Origin: Marinobacter caseinilyticus
GTDB lineage: Bacteria; Pseudomonadota; Gammaproteobacteria; Pseudomonadales; Oleiphilaceae
Length of the DNA stretch: 64,000 nucleotides
Assembly (NCBI RefSeq): GCF_011074955.1
Contig: NZ_WUQJ01000011.1
Location: 100,961-164,960 of the forward strand
Direction of reading: 5' to 3'
Part shown: piece after piece, positions 29,268 to 37,455 of the stretch
How positions within the stretch are numbered: position 1 is the stretch's first letter
How the letters are laid out: the number at the start of each line of letters is the position of its first letter
Notes under the pieces: model-generated
The model's database searches: none
The model's input: only the letters and a program-made list of their open reading frames with translations
Told to the model about the DNA's origin: nothing
Program-made: the position numbers and the translations under genes

Positions 29268-29927
29268 CTAGTCCGCCCCCACCACGATAACAATCAGCTC
29301 TTTCGGGCCGTGGACGCCGTAAGCCAGCGTCTGCTCGATGTCGGCGGTTTTGGACGGGCCTGAGACCAGCAGCGCATTGGTGGGCATCCGGGACGCCCAG
29401 TTTTGCAGCGCGATGGCTTCCTGGAACGTCGAGAATATCTGGTCGGCTTCCAGGATGGCAATGTGCACGGGCGGCACCAGGCTCATCAGGCGAGGCTCGT
29501 CGGCGGTGGGCCACACGATCAGGGTGCCGGTCTCGGCGATGGCGCCGCGGGTGGACGTCACCGCCGCATCGACGTCGTTGAACAGGGTTGGCCGCCAGTC
29601 TTCAATCGGCGCGTCGTAGTGCAGCAGTTCGGGCAAGCCCGGGTGATCCGATGCCAGGATCTGCGCGCCGATGTCGTGCAGGCGGGGAATCAGCAGGTTC
29701 CGCGCGCCGCGCTTTTCGAGCACGTCGGCCAGGGTGTCGATCCAGTCCGTTGCCGAGGTGCGATGGACTTCGCCATGCACGGATTCCATCAACTGTTGAA
29801 ACCGGTCGAGTTTTTCGGCCGCGCTCCAGTCCCGTACCATGCTGGTGGTCAGGCTGGCGGGCACCTCTGGCACGGGGCCGTCACGGCGTTCCCGGAGGCG
29901 TTGCAGAATTTGCTCGCGCGCGCTCAT
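29268..29927 (-). CDS. lutC: L-lactate utilization protein LutC (LUD domain)
   Basis: 219 residues, LUD family. Shows GAIAETGTLIVWPTADEPRL, the conserved TGT segment of the domain, and ends with GPKELIVIVVGAD. With LutA and LutB it forms the non-haem, iron-sulfur L-lactate oxidation system. The start overlaps the lutB stop by 4 bp. The 254 bp upstream of the DMT gene on the other side contain nothing I recognise. Confidence 0.92.
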   Translation of the reverse strand: MSAREQILQRLRERRDGPVPEVPASLTTSMVRDWSAAEKLDRFQQLMESVHGEVHRTSATDWIDTLADVLEKRGARNLLIPRLHDIGAQILASDHPGLPELLHYDAPIEDWRPTLFNDVDAAVTSTRGAIAETGTLIVWPTADEPRLMSLVPPVHIAILEADQIFSTFQEAIALQNWASRMPTNALLVSGPSKTADIEQTLAYGVHGPKELIVIVVGAD

Positions 29928-31402
29928 CGTGTGGCCTCCCGGTGTGGCTGCTGGGACGTGTTAGCGGCCGTAGGGGTGCGCTTTTGCATCATCTGATGCA
30001 GTGTTTGCGGGGCCAGCCGGGGCGCCGAACGATAGCGGGTCCAGGCGCCGAGTTTTTGGGGCACCAGGGCCCGCAGCCGGGCGGACACGGCGGTTCCCAG
30101 GCGGTACAGTTGCGGCCGGCTGTGCATCCATTGCCAGCCGAGCCAGGCCAGAGACTCCACGCGCCTGCGCTTGACGCCGTGGCCGCGCACCTCGCTGACT
30201 CGTAGCTTGTCGCCATCCACCGACTCGCGGCGCAGCCGGACCAACAGATCCGGAATCGGAATTTTCACCGGGCACACTTCGCCGCAGGCACCGCACAGCG
30301 ACGATGCCGTTGGCATGTGCTGGGTTTCGTCCAGACCCAGTAAATGCGGCATCAGGATCGAGCCAATAGGGCCGGGATAGGTGGTGCCGTAGGTGTGACC
30401 GCCCACCCGCGTGTACACCGGGCAATGGTTCATGCAGGCGCCGCAACGGATGCAGCGCAGGGTTTCCAGCAGTTCGTTGTCCTGGTAGATCGACGAGCGC
30501 CCATTATCCACCAGCACCAGATGCACGGCCTCCGGGCCATCCTGTTCGCCGGGTTGTCGGGGCCGGGAAATCATATTGAAGTAGGTGGTGATGTGCTGGC
30601 CGGTGGCGGACCGGGTCAGCAGCGCGAGCAGCGGCGGCACATCGTCCAGTTTTTCCAGCACCTTCTCGATGCCGGTCACGGCAATGTGGCAGGCCGGTGC
30701 CGTGGTGGTCATGCGGCCATTGCCTTCGTTCTCCACCAGGCACAGCGTGCCGGTTTCGGCGACCGCGAAATTGACCCCGGACACCCCGACGTCCGCCTGC
30801 ATGAATTTTTCCCGCAGTTGCTGGCGTGCGCTGGCGGTGAGGTAGTTCACGTCATGGGAGCGCTCGGTGCCGGTCTTGTCATGGAGCAGGTCGGAAATCT
30901 CGGTGGTGTTCTTATGGATCGCCGGCATGATGATGTGCGAGGGCGTTTCCTCCGCCAGTTGCACAATGTACTCGCCCAGATCCGATTCCAGCGCTTCAAT
31001 GCCCTGGGCTTCCAGGTAATGGTTGAGCTCCATTTCCTCGGACACCATGGACTTGCCCTTGATGACCTTTTTTGCCTCCCGGGCCACACAGATGTCGCGA
31101 ATGATCTGGCAGGCCTCGTCACCGTCATTGGCCCAGTGTACCTGCACCCCGTTGGCGGTGAGATTGGCTTCCAGCTGTTCCAGCAAGTCCGGGAGCTTGC
31201 TCAGCGCCCGCTGCCGGATATTGGCGCCCAAATCCCGCAACGCCTCCAGCTCCCACCCCTCAAACGCCGTCTGGCGTTTGGTCATCAGGCCGTCCATGGC
31301 CTTGCGGAAGTTGGCGCGGATCTGCGGATTGGCCAGGGCTTCACGGGCCCGGGGGTGAAATTCCTGCACAACCGAATGAGGGTGCTGGGATGGCTGGTTC
31401 AT
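29924..31402 (-). CDS. lutB: L-lactate utilization protein LutB (iron-sulfur, LUD domain)
   Basis: 492 residues. The N-terminal LUD domain has VIKGKSMVSEEMELNHYLE and AETGTLCLVENEGNGRM. Two 4Fe-4S motifs follow: CIRCGACMNHCPVY and CGACGEVCPVKI. The C-terminal tail is the LutB-specific extension. Electrons from lactate are passed through these clusters. The gene overlaps lutA upstream and lutC downstream by 4 bp each, so the three are translated as one coupled operon. Confidence 0.95.
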   Translation of the reverse strand: MNQPSQHPHSVVQEFHPRAREALANPQIRANFRKAMDGLMTKRQTAFEGWELEALRDLGANIRQRALSKLPDLLEQLEANLTANGVQVHWANDGDEACQIIRDICVAREAKKVIKGKSMVSEEMELNHYLEAQGIEALESDLGEYIVQLAEETPSHIIMPAIHKNTTEISDLLHDKTGTERSHDVNYLTASARQQLREKFMQADVGVSGVNFAVAETGTLCLVENEGNGRMTTTAPACHIAVTGIEKVLEKLDDVPPLLALLTRSATGQHITTYFNMISRPRQPGEQDGPEAVHLVLVDNGRSSIYQDNELLETLRCIRCGACMNHCPVYTRVGGHTYGTTYPGPIGSILMPHLLGLDETQHMPTASSLCGACGEVCPVKIPIPDLLVRLRRESVDGDKLRVSEVRGHGVKRRRVESLAWLGWQWMHSRPQLYRLGTAVSARLRALVPQKLGAWTRYRSAPRLAPQTLHQMMQKRTPTAANTSQQPHREATR

Positions 31403-32193
31403 GACTGTGCTCCGTCATCATTGCCCGGTGCGGGTGTCGATACCCGTTGCCAGAGAAAACTGAGAATGTGTTGCCCGGTGAGCGGGCGCTCGGCCTTTTC
31501 CGCGCAGCCGGCAATGTTCATCAGGCAGCCACAATCGGTGGTGACAAATTCCGGGGCACCGGCGGTAATCATGCTTTCGACCTTGTCGGTGACCATCGCA
31601 CCGGAGATTTCCGGGTGCCGGACCGCAAAGGTGCCGCCGAATCCGCAGCACTCTTCCGGCCGGGCCTGCTCCACCCGGGTCACGTTCTTGAGCTGGTCCA
31701 GCAGCCGTGGGCCAACGTCGGCCACGCCCATTTCACGGCGGGCCGAACAGGACGTGTGCAGGGCCACCGTGGTGGGTTCGCCCAGGTCATCCAGTTTGAT
31801 ATGGCAGACGTTGAGCAAAAAGTCCGTCAGTTCCCAGACCCGGCCGGCCACCGCATTGGCACTGTCGGCCTGGGGGGTGCCCCGGAACAGGTCCGGGTAG
31901 TGTTTGCGCATCATGCCGCCGCAGGATCCGGAGGGCACCACAATGGGCCAGTCGTCCGGAAACAGCCCCAGTTGCGAGGCCGCCACTGCGCGCGCTTCAT
32001 CATGATAGCCGGAGGTGTAGGCCGGCTGGCCACAGCAGGTCTGGTTCTGCGGGAACACCACCTCAATGCCTTCGCGCTCCAGTAATTGCACACCGGCCAA
32101 TCCGGCATCCGGATAAAACAGGTCAATCAGGCAGGTGCCGTAGAAATAGACTTTGCGTGGTTTTGGGGGATAAACCCTGATGGCATCGGTCAT
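31399..32193 (-). CDS. lutA: L-lactate utilization protein LutA (CCG-domain)
   Basis: 264 residues. Two Cys-rich CCG domains that bind iron-sulfur: FPQNQTCCGQPAYTSGYHDE and EECCGFGGTFAVRHPEIS, plus SGSCGGMMRKHYPDL. It starts the lutABC operon. I chose the ATG at 32193, where the protein reads MTDAIRVYPPKPRKVYFYG; the frame stays open for 33 more codons upstream but lacks family similarity there. No lactate permease or lldR gene is adjacent. Confidence 0.9.
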   Translation of the reverse strand: MTDAIRVYPPKPRKVYFYGTCLIDLFYPDAGLAGVQLLEREGIEVVFPQNQTCCGQPAYTSGYHDEARAVAASQLGLFPDDWPIVVPSGSCGGMMRKHYPDLFRGTPQADSANAVAGRVWELTDFLLNVCHIKLDDLGEPTTVALHTSCSARREMGVADVGPRLLDQLKNVTRVEQARPEECCGFGGTFAVRHPEISGAMVTDKVESMITAGAPEFVTTDCGCLMNIAGCAEKAERPLTGQHILSFLWQRVSTPAPGNDDGAQS

Positions 32194-32328
32194 GATGATT
32201 TTCACTTGTTCCGGCGTTTGCAAAACGGTACTGGTCGAGTCAACCGCAATGCCTGAATAGAAGTACAGGATACGTAGGGTCTCACGGGTCAACGTGCAGA
32301 CCAGCGTGTGAGCCTGAATTATTATAGG

Positions 32329-32342
32329 TCGTGTCTACACGA
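32329..32342. promoter_or_regulatory. Palindrome upstream of lutABC
   Basis: TCGTGT-CT-ACACGA has 6-bp perfect arms and lies about 135 bp upstream of the lutA start. It is a reasonable operator candidate for a lactate-responsive regulator encoded elsewhere, but it does not match a consensus I can name. Confidence 0.35.
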
Positions 32343-32427
32343 TAGGTAGGCAAGTTTGGGCTGTCTAGGCGACTTTGGCAGCAATACAATGCGGGTGGGT
32401 AGAGCGGGGTCCGGCAGGGCGTGGAAA

Positions 32428-32451
32428 CCGGCCCCGGTTAGCCGGGGCCGG
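32428..32451 (-). terminator. Strong GC hairpin after the comEA-like gene
   Basis: CCGGCCCCGG and CCGGGGCCGG form a perfect 10-bp stem with a 4-nt loop, 6 bp past the stop. On the minus strand it is followed by TTTCC, a very short U-run. Confidence 0.55.
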
Positions 32452-32457
32452 CGGTTA

Positions 32458-32736
32458 TCACTTAACGGTCAGGCGGGCGGCGTTATTTTCCACCGTCTTT
32501 TTGCCAATGCCACTGACCTTGCTGAGATCGCTGACGGTTGCGAACGGGCCGTGTTCATCGCGATACGCAACGATGGCGTCGGCTTTGGCATCGCCAATGC
32601 CGTCGAGGCTGGCCAGGGTGACCGCGTCGGCGGAGTTGATGTCGACCGGCGCCGTGGCGGCGGCATCGGCCTGGGCAAAGCCGGACATCAGTGAAAACAA
32701 CAGGACCAACGTGGCCAAAAGCGGGTTACGTGTCAT
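32458..32736 (-). CDS. ComEA-family helix-hairpin-helix protein
   Basis: 92 residues. A signal peptide (LLATLVLLFSLMSGFAQADA) is followed by a ComEA-type double helix-hairpin-helix: VDINSADAVTLASLDGIGDAKAD and VSDLSKVSGIGKKTVENN. This motif binds DNA without sequence specificity, and periplasmic ComEA pulls in DNA during transformation. It is a small version without the extra N-terminal domain. The ATG at 32736 follows AAGGAG; the frame is open upstream but lacks a better start. Confidence 0.85.
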   Translation of the reverse strand: MTRNPLLATLVLLFSLMSGFAQADAAATAPVDINSADAVTLASLDGIGDAKADAIVAYRDEHGPFATVSDLSKVSGIGKKTVENNAARLTVK

Positions 32737-33207
32737 CAGTGCTGAACTCCTTGGAATTGAATTTGGAAGATAAGGTCTGACAGCAGAGTGAGGCGGGCAC
32801 CGCAACGAACAGAGCCACAACGGGCAGGATGAGAGCGAAAACCGGAAGTCAAAGGCACAAACGAGGCTGCAGAGCGCAACCAGGTTGCGGTAGGTGAGGG
32901 TGAAGCAAGAAAATAAAGCCAGCGGAGTCACGGAGAAGGACAGTCCCTGTACCTCCTCCGTGGTTAACCCGTTAGCCTGATCCATCAGGCATTGACCATC
33001 CCTGTCTGTCGTCCTTGAACATTATCCCTGTTCTGCATCCTGCAGACCCGAGTCCATTCGGGTGGCGCATCCATGCAATGTCGGCGATCCGTGCAAACAT
33101 TGCTTCCCTGCTACCGACCAGTCTACGGGGTTGCGTGAGACATAAAACCGGACTTAGTTACCAGCAAGCGTGCGAGATTGCTCACAGCGGTGTAGTCCGG
33201 CCAGTTT
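32737..33207. other. 470-bp gap with one structured segment
   Basis: No convincing gene. An imperfect hairpin with 14-15 nt arms spans 32929-32962 (CACGGAG...CTCCGTG with one mismatch and one bulge). It is not followed by a T-run, so it is not a classical terminator. It could be the processed end or leader of an RNA, but I see no other evidence. Confidence 0.4.
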
Positions 33208-34251
33208 TCAGCCTTTAACCGGGTGATAATCGTCCAGGGCCTGCTTCAGGTATTTGAGCAGCGCCTCGGCCGGCCAGTCCTGGCGCTGGCCCTGCTCGTG
33301 CTGATGCACCAGGTTGGCCAGGGTCTGGTTAATGGGTGCCCGCACCGACAGTTGCTCGGCCAGGTTGACCACCTCGCCATTGATCCAGTCAACCTCGGTC
33401 GGGCGGCCGGCCTCAAGATCCTCCCACATGGACGACCGGGCAATCGGGTCAATGGCCAGCATTTTCCTGGCCAGTCGTGAGAACAGCCAGTCCGGCGATT
33501 TCATCAGGTAGGGAATCAGTTGCATGGGCACCGGTGTCAGGTTCACCGTCTTGATGCCGGCCATCTCCAGCAGGGTCAGCGTTTCCTGCTGGGCCATGGC
33601 CAGACAACGGCGGTAATCCCGTTGCGCCAGCTGTTCCAGCAAGGGCACACCGGACAGCGCGTTGATCGGATTGTTCAGGTTCAACAGCAGCTTGGACCAC
33701 ATCACGTCCGGCATGTCGGCCCGGGTCTCGATCGGCAGACCCGCACGCTGGAACCAGGCCAGGGCCTCGTCCAGGCTGGGGTGTTGCGTCGCCATCAGGT
33801 GGCCTTCGGTGCCATGGTGGAAATGGCCCGGGGCTTTTTGCACGACGTTGAACGGAATCATACCGGCCAGCACGGTGCAATCGGGCAACATGGCCTGCAG
33901 CCGCTCGGCGTTGCTGATGCCGTTTTGCAGGCTGATCACCGGGGTGCCGGGCTTGAGGACATCGGCAAGCTGGCGGCCGGCGTCTTCGGTGGCGGCCGAC
34001 TTGGTGGTCACCAGCACCAGATCGGCGTCCTTGGCCTGCGCCACGTCCGTCGAGTATTGCGCCGGGGTCAGCGATGTCTGGTGTTCAAACCCCTCATAGT
34101 CAGTGACCTTCAGGGGCTGTTCCTGAAACACCGAGGCCAGACGGGGCCGGCCGATCATGGTGACACTGGCATCGGCGGACAGCAGACGCCCGCCAACGTA
34201 ACAACCGACACTGCCGGCGCCAAAAATCACAATTCGATAGGGATGAGACAT
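33208..34251 (-). CDS. panE: 2-dehydropantoate 2-reductase (ketopantoate reductase family)
   Basis: 347 residues. Rossmann motif IVIFGAGSVGCYVGGRLLSA at the start, then VTTKSAATEDAGRQL and SLQNGISNAERL typical of ApbA/PanE, and a C-terminal helical domain containing SSMWEDLEAGRPTEVDWINGEVV. PanE reduces ketopantoate to pantoate with NADPH in pantothenate synthesis. The protein is longer than E. coli PanE (303), so it could be a paralogue with another substrate. The ATG at 34251 with AAGG upstream is preferred. Confidence 0.8.
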   Translation of the reverse strand: MSHPYRIVIFGAGSVGCYVGGRLLSADASVTMIGRPRLASVFQEQPLKVTDYEGFEHQTSLTPAQYSTDVAQAKDADLVLVTTKSAATEDAGRQLADVLKPGTPVISLQNGISNAERLQAMLPDCTVLAGMIPFNVVQKAPGHFHHGTEGHLMATQHPSLDEALAWFQRAGLPIETRADMPDVMWSKLLLNLNNPINALSGVPLLEQLAQRDYRRCLAMAQQETLTLLEMAGIKTVNLTPVPMQLIPYLMKSPDWLFSRLARKMLAIDPIARSSMWEDLEAGRPTEVDWINGEVVNLAEQLSVRAPINQTLANLVHQHEQGQRQDWPAEALLKYLKQALDDYHPVKG

Positions 34252-34382
34252 AGGCGGACCTTTTCGGTTCTTCTGATGAATGCATGACAAGCAACGGTGA
34301 ACGCTTGTTTTTATTTACTATACAGCATGGCACAGGGAATGAATGTCTGGGGCGAAGCGGGGCGCTGCCCCGGGTGAGGGTT

Positions 34383-35123
34383 TTACTCGTCGAGTGCCTG
34401 GCGTTGCTGGTGAGCCTCTGCCGCCGCCTGAATTTTCTCCATGGTGATGTCGCGCACGGAGGCCTGGCTGGCCAGGATATGGTGCGTGAGTTTCTCTGCG
34501 GCCATTTGCGGCTGGTTGTCCGCCAGCGCGTCGAGAATCTCGCCGTGTTCGGTGTAAGTCGCGTCCACCCGGTATGGGCGAGTGAAATCCAGCCGTCGCA
34601 CGATTCTCAGCCGTTCGGTAATCTCCAGATGGATGCGCGTCATTTCCCGGTTACCGGCGGCCGCCACCAAATCGCAGTGAAAGCGTTCGTCCAGTACCCG
34701 TACGGTGCTGCCAATCGCCCGCTCCGAGGGATGGTCGGGGTGCCAGATGGCCTGCAGTTGCTGCAGCACCGCCGGCGGCGACGTCAGCCGGCAGATCTTG
34801 TGCACGGCGGCCCGTTCCAACGTGATGCGCAGGTCATACAGTTCCTCGATCTGTCTGAAATCGAATGGCTTGATCTGCCAGCCGCTGCGGAACCGCACGT
34901 CCACGTGGCCCTCCCGTTGCAGCCGGTACAAGGCTTCCCGCACCGGGGTCCGGCTGACCGCCAGCCGGCTGGCAATATCGCCCTCGCTGAACTTGTCGCC
35001 GGGAATCAGCCGGAATTCGGCGATGCCCTCTTTCAGGGCGGCATACACTTCGTTCGCCGCGCTGTTCTTGCGGCGGGGTTTGGCGCCGGCCTTCGAGTCA
35101 GGCTGCCGTGGCGCTTTGCTCAC
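34383..35123 (-). CDS. GntR-family regulator linked to allophanate hydrolase
   Basis: 246 residues. A basic tail is followed by a winged helix (EGIAEFRLIPGDKFSEGDIA, RLAVSRTPVREALYRLQREG), then an FCD-type helical domain with metal-type residues (DERFHCDLVAAAGNREM, TEHGEILDAL). The start is GTG at 35123. The gene follows the two allophanate hydrolase reading frames with a 19-bp gap, so it is likely in the same transcript and may regulate it. TTGTATAC palindromes in the atzF-urtA region are candidate operators. Confidence 0.85.
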   Translation of the reverse strand: MSKAPRQPDSKAGAKPRRKNSAANEVYAALKEGIAEFRLIPGDKFSEGDIASRLAVSRTPVREALYRLQREGHVDVRFRSGWQIKPFDFRQIEELYDLRITLERAAVHKICRLTSPPAVLQQLQAIWHPDHPSERAIGSTVRVLDERFHCDLVAAAGNREMTRIHLEITERLRIVRRLDFTRPYRVDATYTEHGEILDALADNQPQMAAEKLTHHILASQASVRDITMEKIQAAAEAHQQRQALDE

Positions 35124-35142
35124 ACGCGCACTCGTGGGGTCA

Positions 35143-35562
35143 TCAGCATTCTCCTTCGGCCGTCAGCGCCTTGATGTAGGCGCGCCAGCCACCAAATTCG
35201 GTCACATCCCGGGCCTGCTCCAGCGCATAGCCTTCACAGATAAACCCGTTCACCCATCGGCCATCGGCCAACTCCACATTACCCATACCCAGTGGCGCCG
35301 GAATCAGATCAACAAAGGAGCCAAAAGCGCTGGCCGGAATCTGCCATACCTCCACAATGATGGCCTCGCCTTCGCCTCCGGCCATCCGCCGCAAACCCGG
35401 TTTTGGCGGTGTGGTGTCGGGCAGCGCATACAGCCGGTAGGCCGGGGCGGTGGTGGTTTCCTCCAGCAGTGTCGCGTTGCGTTCGGTCAGTTGCGGGTTC
35501 AGTGGCATGCCGGACAGGTGGGCTCCCACCACGGCCACGGTCAGGGTGTCGGTCGAGGACAT
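35143..35562 (-). CDS. atzF: Allophanate hydrolase C-terminal domain (split off)
   Basis: 139 residues forming the C-terminal domain of AtzF-type allophanate hydrolase: VAVVGAHLSGMPLNPQLTER, VEVWQIPASAFGSFVDLIP and FICEGYALEQARDVTEFGGW. The domain decarboxylates the amidase product in characterised enzymes. Its ATG comes directly after the TAA of the amidase gene and in the same frame, so the two pieces would be one 611-residue protein if the stop were sense. It may be expressed by termination-reinitiation as a separate subunit, or the gene may be a recent nonsense mutant. Confidence 0.8.
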   Translation of the reverse strand: MSSTDTLTVAVVGAHLSGMPLNPQLTERNATLLEETTTAPAYRLYALPDTTPPKPGLRRMAGGEGEAIIVEVWQIPASAFGSFVDLIPAPLGMGNVELADGRWVNGFICEGYALEQARDVTEFGGWRAYIKALTAEGEC

Positions 35563-36978
35563 TTAAACAGTCTCCTTGGGGCGTTCACGGTCGGTGGCGC
35601 CCAGCAGTGTGGGGTAGGTGTTGAGCCAGTGGCGGGCCAGACGCTGCAAATCCCCATCTCGCCAGGCACCGGCAATCAGGGTGATGCCAAAAGGCAGGCC
35701 GTCGTTGCGAAAGCCCGCCGGAATCGCCAGGGCCGCCAGATCCGCCAGATTCACAAAATTGGTGTAGGTGCCCAGCCGGCTGTTGAGTCGCACCGGGTCA
35801 TCGTTGACGGCGGCAATGGTGGGGGCAATCGGGGCCGTCGGCACCAGCAGGGCGTCCACGTCGGCCAGCAGGTGGTCGATGGCGCGCACCAGTTCCGCTT
35901 TGCGGTACAGCGCCTTGAAGGTGTCGGTGGCCGAGAACTGGTCGGCCTTGGCGATGATCCCGCGCACCACCGGATGAATGGCGTCGGCGTGGCTGGCCAT
36001 GAAGGCTTCGATGGCGGCATGGCGTTCAGCCACCCAGGGCCCTTCGTACAACAGCGCCGCCAGCTCCGACAGCAGACTGAAGTCGGTCGGCACCAGCTCG
36101 ACCCCCAGCGAGGACCAGCGGCCCAGGGCGGTGTCCCAGGCGTCGGCGGCAGCGGCGTCGCCAAACCAGTCCGGCGCCTGGGGAATGGCCAGGCGCGTGA
36201 TGGTGCCGGGGCGTCGGATGGCGGGCGGCGTGTCCGGCAGCACCGTGGGCCGGGCGCGGGAGAAAGCGTCTGCGGGCTCGTATTGAGCCACATGCCCGAA
36301 GACCCGGCTGGCGTCGTCCACGGTGAGGGCAAAAATGGACACGCAGTCCAGTGACCGACACGCCGGGACGACGCCCTGAATGCTGATCGCGCCTTTGGTG
36401 GGCTTGAGCCCCACCAGATTGTTCAGCCCCGCCGGCACCCGGCCAGAGCCGGCCGTGTCTGTGCCCAGTGCGAAGGGCACCAGGCCGCGCGCCACCACCG
36501 AGGCGGAGCCCGAACTGGAGCCGCCACTGACCACGTCCGCCCGGAACGTATTGGGGACGGCGCCATAGGGTGAACGTGTGCCCACCAGCCCGGTGGCAAA
36601 CTGATCAAGGTTGGTCTTGCCAATCACCACGGCGCCGGCGACCTTTAACCGCGCCACGACCGCGGCATCCTGTGCCGGCAGGTAAGCATAGCGGGGGCAG
36701 CCGGCGGTGGTCTCAAAGCCGGTGGCATCGATGTTGTCTTTGACCGCGCACGGCACCCCATAGAGCGGCAGCCGGGCCAGGTCGCCCCCGACCTCCTCCC
36801 GCCGTTGCGCCAGTTCGGCGAGGGCCGTGGCCAGGGTGTGGGGTGTGAGTGTGGCGATCCAGGCCGGGTCGTCGTCAGGCAGGGCATCCACCAGGGCTGA
36901 CAGCAGTGTGTCCGGTGTTGCGCCTTCCTGATAAGCGGTGTGCCAATCCTGGAGTGTCCATCCGAGTGTTGCAGGCAT
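35563..36978 (-). CDS. atzF: Allophanate hydrolase, amidase domain
   Basis: 471 residues of the amidase-signature family. Catalytic Lys in GVPCAVKDNIDATG, Ser in SGGSSSGSAS and Ser in TDTAGSGRVPAG are intact. It hydrolyses allophanate toward ammonia and CO2 in urea carboxylase or triazine-type pathways. The linker end, LGATDRERPKETV, is followed by TAA and then the C-terminal domain in the same frame. No urea carboxylase gene is in the window, although a full urease system lies just across the divergent promoter region. Confidence 0.88.
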   Translation of the reverse strand: MPATLGWTLQDWHTAYQEGATPDTLLSALVDALPDDDPAWIATLTPHTLATALAELAQRREEVGGDLARLPLYGVPCAVKDNIDATGFETTAGCPRYAYLPAQDAAVVARLKVAGAVVIGKTNLDQFATGLVGTRSPYGAVPNTFRADVVSGGSSSGSASVVARGLVPFALGTDTAGSGRVPAGLNNLVGLKPTKGAISIQGVVPACRSLDCVSIFALTVDDASRVFGHVAQYEPADAFSRARPTVLPDTPPAIRRPGTITRLAIPQAPDWFGDAAAADAWDTALGRWSSLGVELVPTDFSLLSELAALLYEGPWVAERHAAIEAFMASHADAIHPVVRGIIAKADQFSATDTFKALYRKAELVRAIDHLLADVDALLVPTAPIAPTIAAVNDDPVRLNSRLGTYTNFVNLADLAALAIPAGFRNDGLPFGITLIAGAWRDGDLQRLARHWLNTYPTLLGATDRERPKETV

Positions 36979-37004
36979 GTTGTGGTCCCGTTCGGTCAGT
37001 CAAC

Positions 37005-37014
37005 TTGTATACAA
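37005..37014. promoter_or_regulatory. TTGTATACAA palindrome upstream of atzF
   Basis: A perfect 10-bp palindrome 27 bp upstream of the atzF start. Alternating TGTATACA sites are bound by several GntR/FadR-type regulators, and the GntR gene at 34383-35123 is in the same operon. Confidence 0.5.
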
Positions 37015-37339
37015 CCGCTACCGCAATGCTCATGCCACCCCGTGGAATATTTTGATTGCTTATTCAAAACAGAAGGTTAAGAAACCGTCGGCGAGGCCTT
37101 CCGGTAGCGGGGTGCACTATTGCGGGGCGCGGCTGATTCGTCAGGCGCCATCCGGGGGCGTGGGATTTTACGGCGGGCGCCAGCGCGCCGGCTTCCCGTT
37201 ACTGACTGGTTTCAATGATTATTTTGGTCATCAGAGACGGCTGGAGGGTGGGCAGAGTGTTGTCGCGTGGCCCGCTTTTGCGGTGCCGGATGACGCCAAG
37301 TGGTGCGCTTTGACCCGGGGCAGGGTCTGGTTTGGGCGC

Positions 37340-37349
37340 TTGTATACTA
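37340..37349. promoter_or_regulatory. Related TTGTATACTA site overlapping the urtA -10 region
   Basis: Nine of ten bases match the site at 37005-37014. It overlaps the candidate -10 TATACT of urtA, where a bound repressor would block transcription. A weaker relative (CTGTATAGTA on the minus strand, 34316-34325) precedes panE. Confidence 0.4.
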
Positions 37350-37455
37350 GCTAATTTGTTGTTTTTAAAAGGGTATAAGGGAGGGTGGAACGCCTGATGC
37401 AGAGGTCGGTTGGTGTTAAGAAGTACAACATTTTAACTAAAAAAGGACGCACACT

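Larger units (their letters stand above)
36979..37455. other. Divergent promoter region between atzF and urtA
   Basis: 477 bp without a supportable gene. It holds two copies of TTGTATAC[AT]A (37005-37014 and 37340-37349), one beside each start. TATACT at 37343-37348 is a plausible -10 for urtA without a good -35. I found no properly spaced sigma-54 site. Confidence 0.5.

Noticed and set aside
30344..31900. 518-codon plus-strand frame across lutA and lutB
   Set aside because: Antisense to genes with intact iron-sulfur motifs; no ribosome-binding site or domain.
34705..36354. 549-codon plus-strand frame across gntR and atzF
   Set aside because: Composition is typical of a shadow frame, and both opposite-strand genes have clear motifs.
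37267..37282. Sigma-54 promoter upstream of urtA (TGGCCCGCTTTTGC)
   Set aside because: The distance between the GG and GC elements is one base short, so it should not function.
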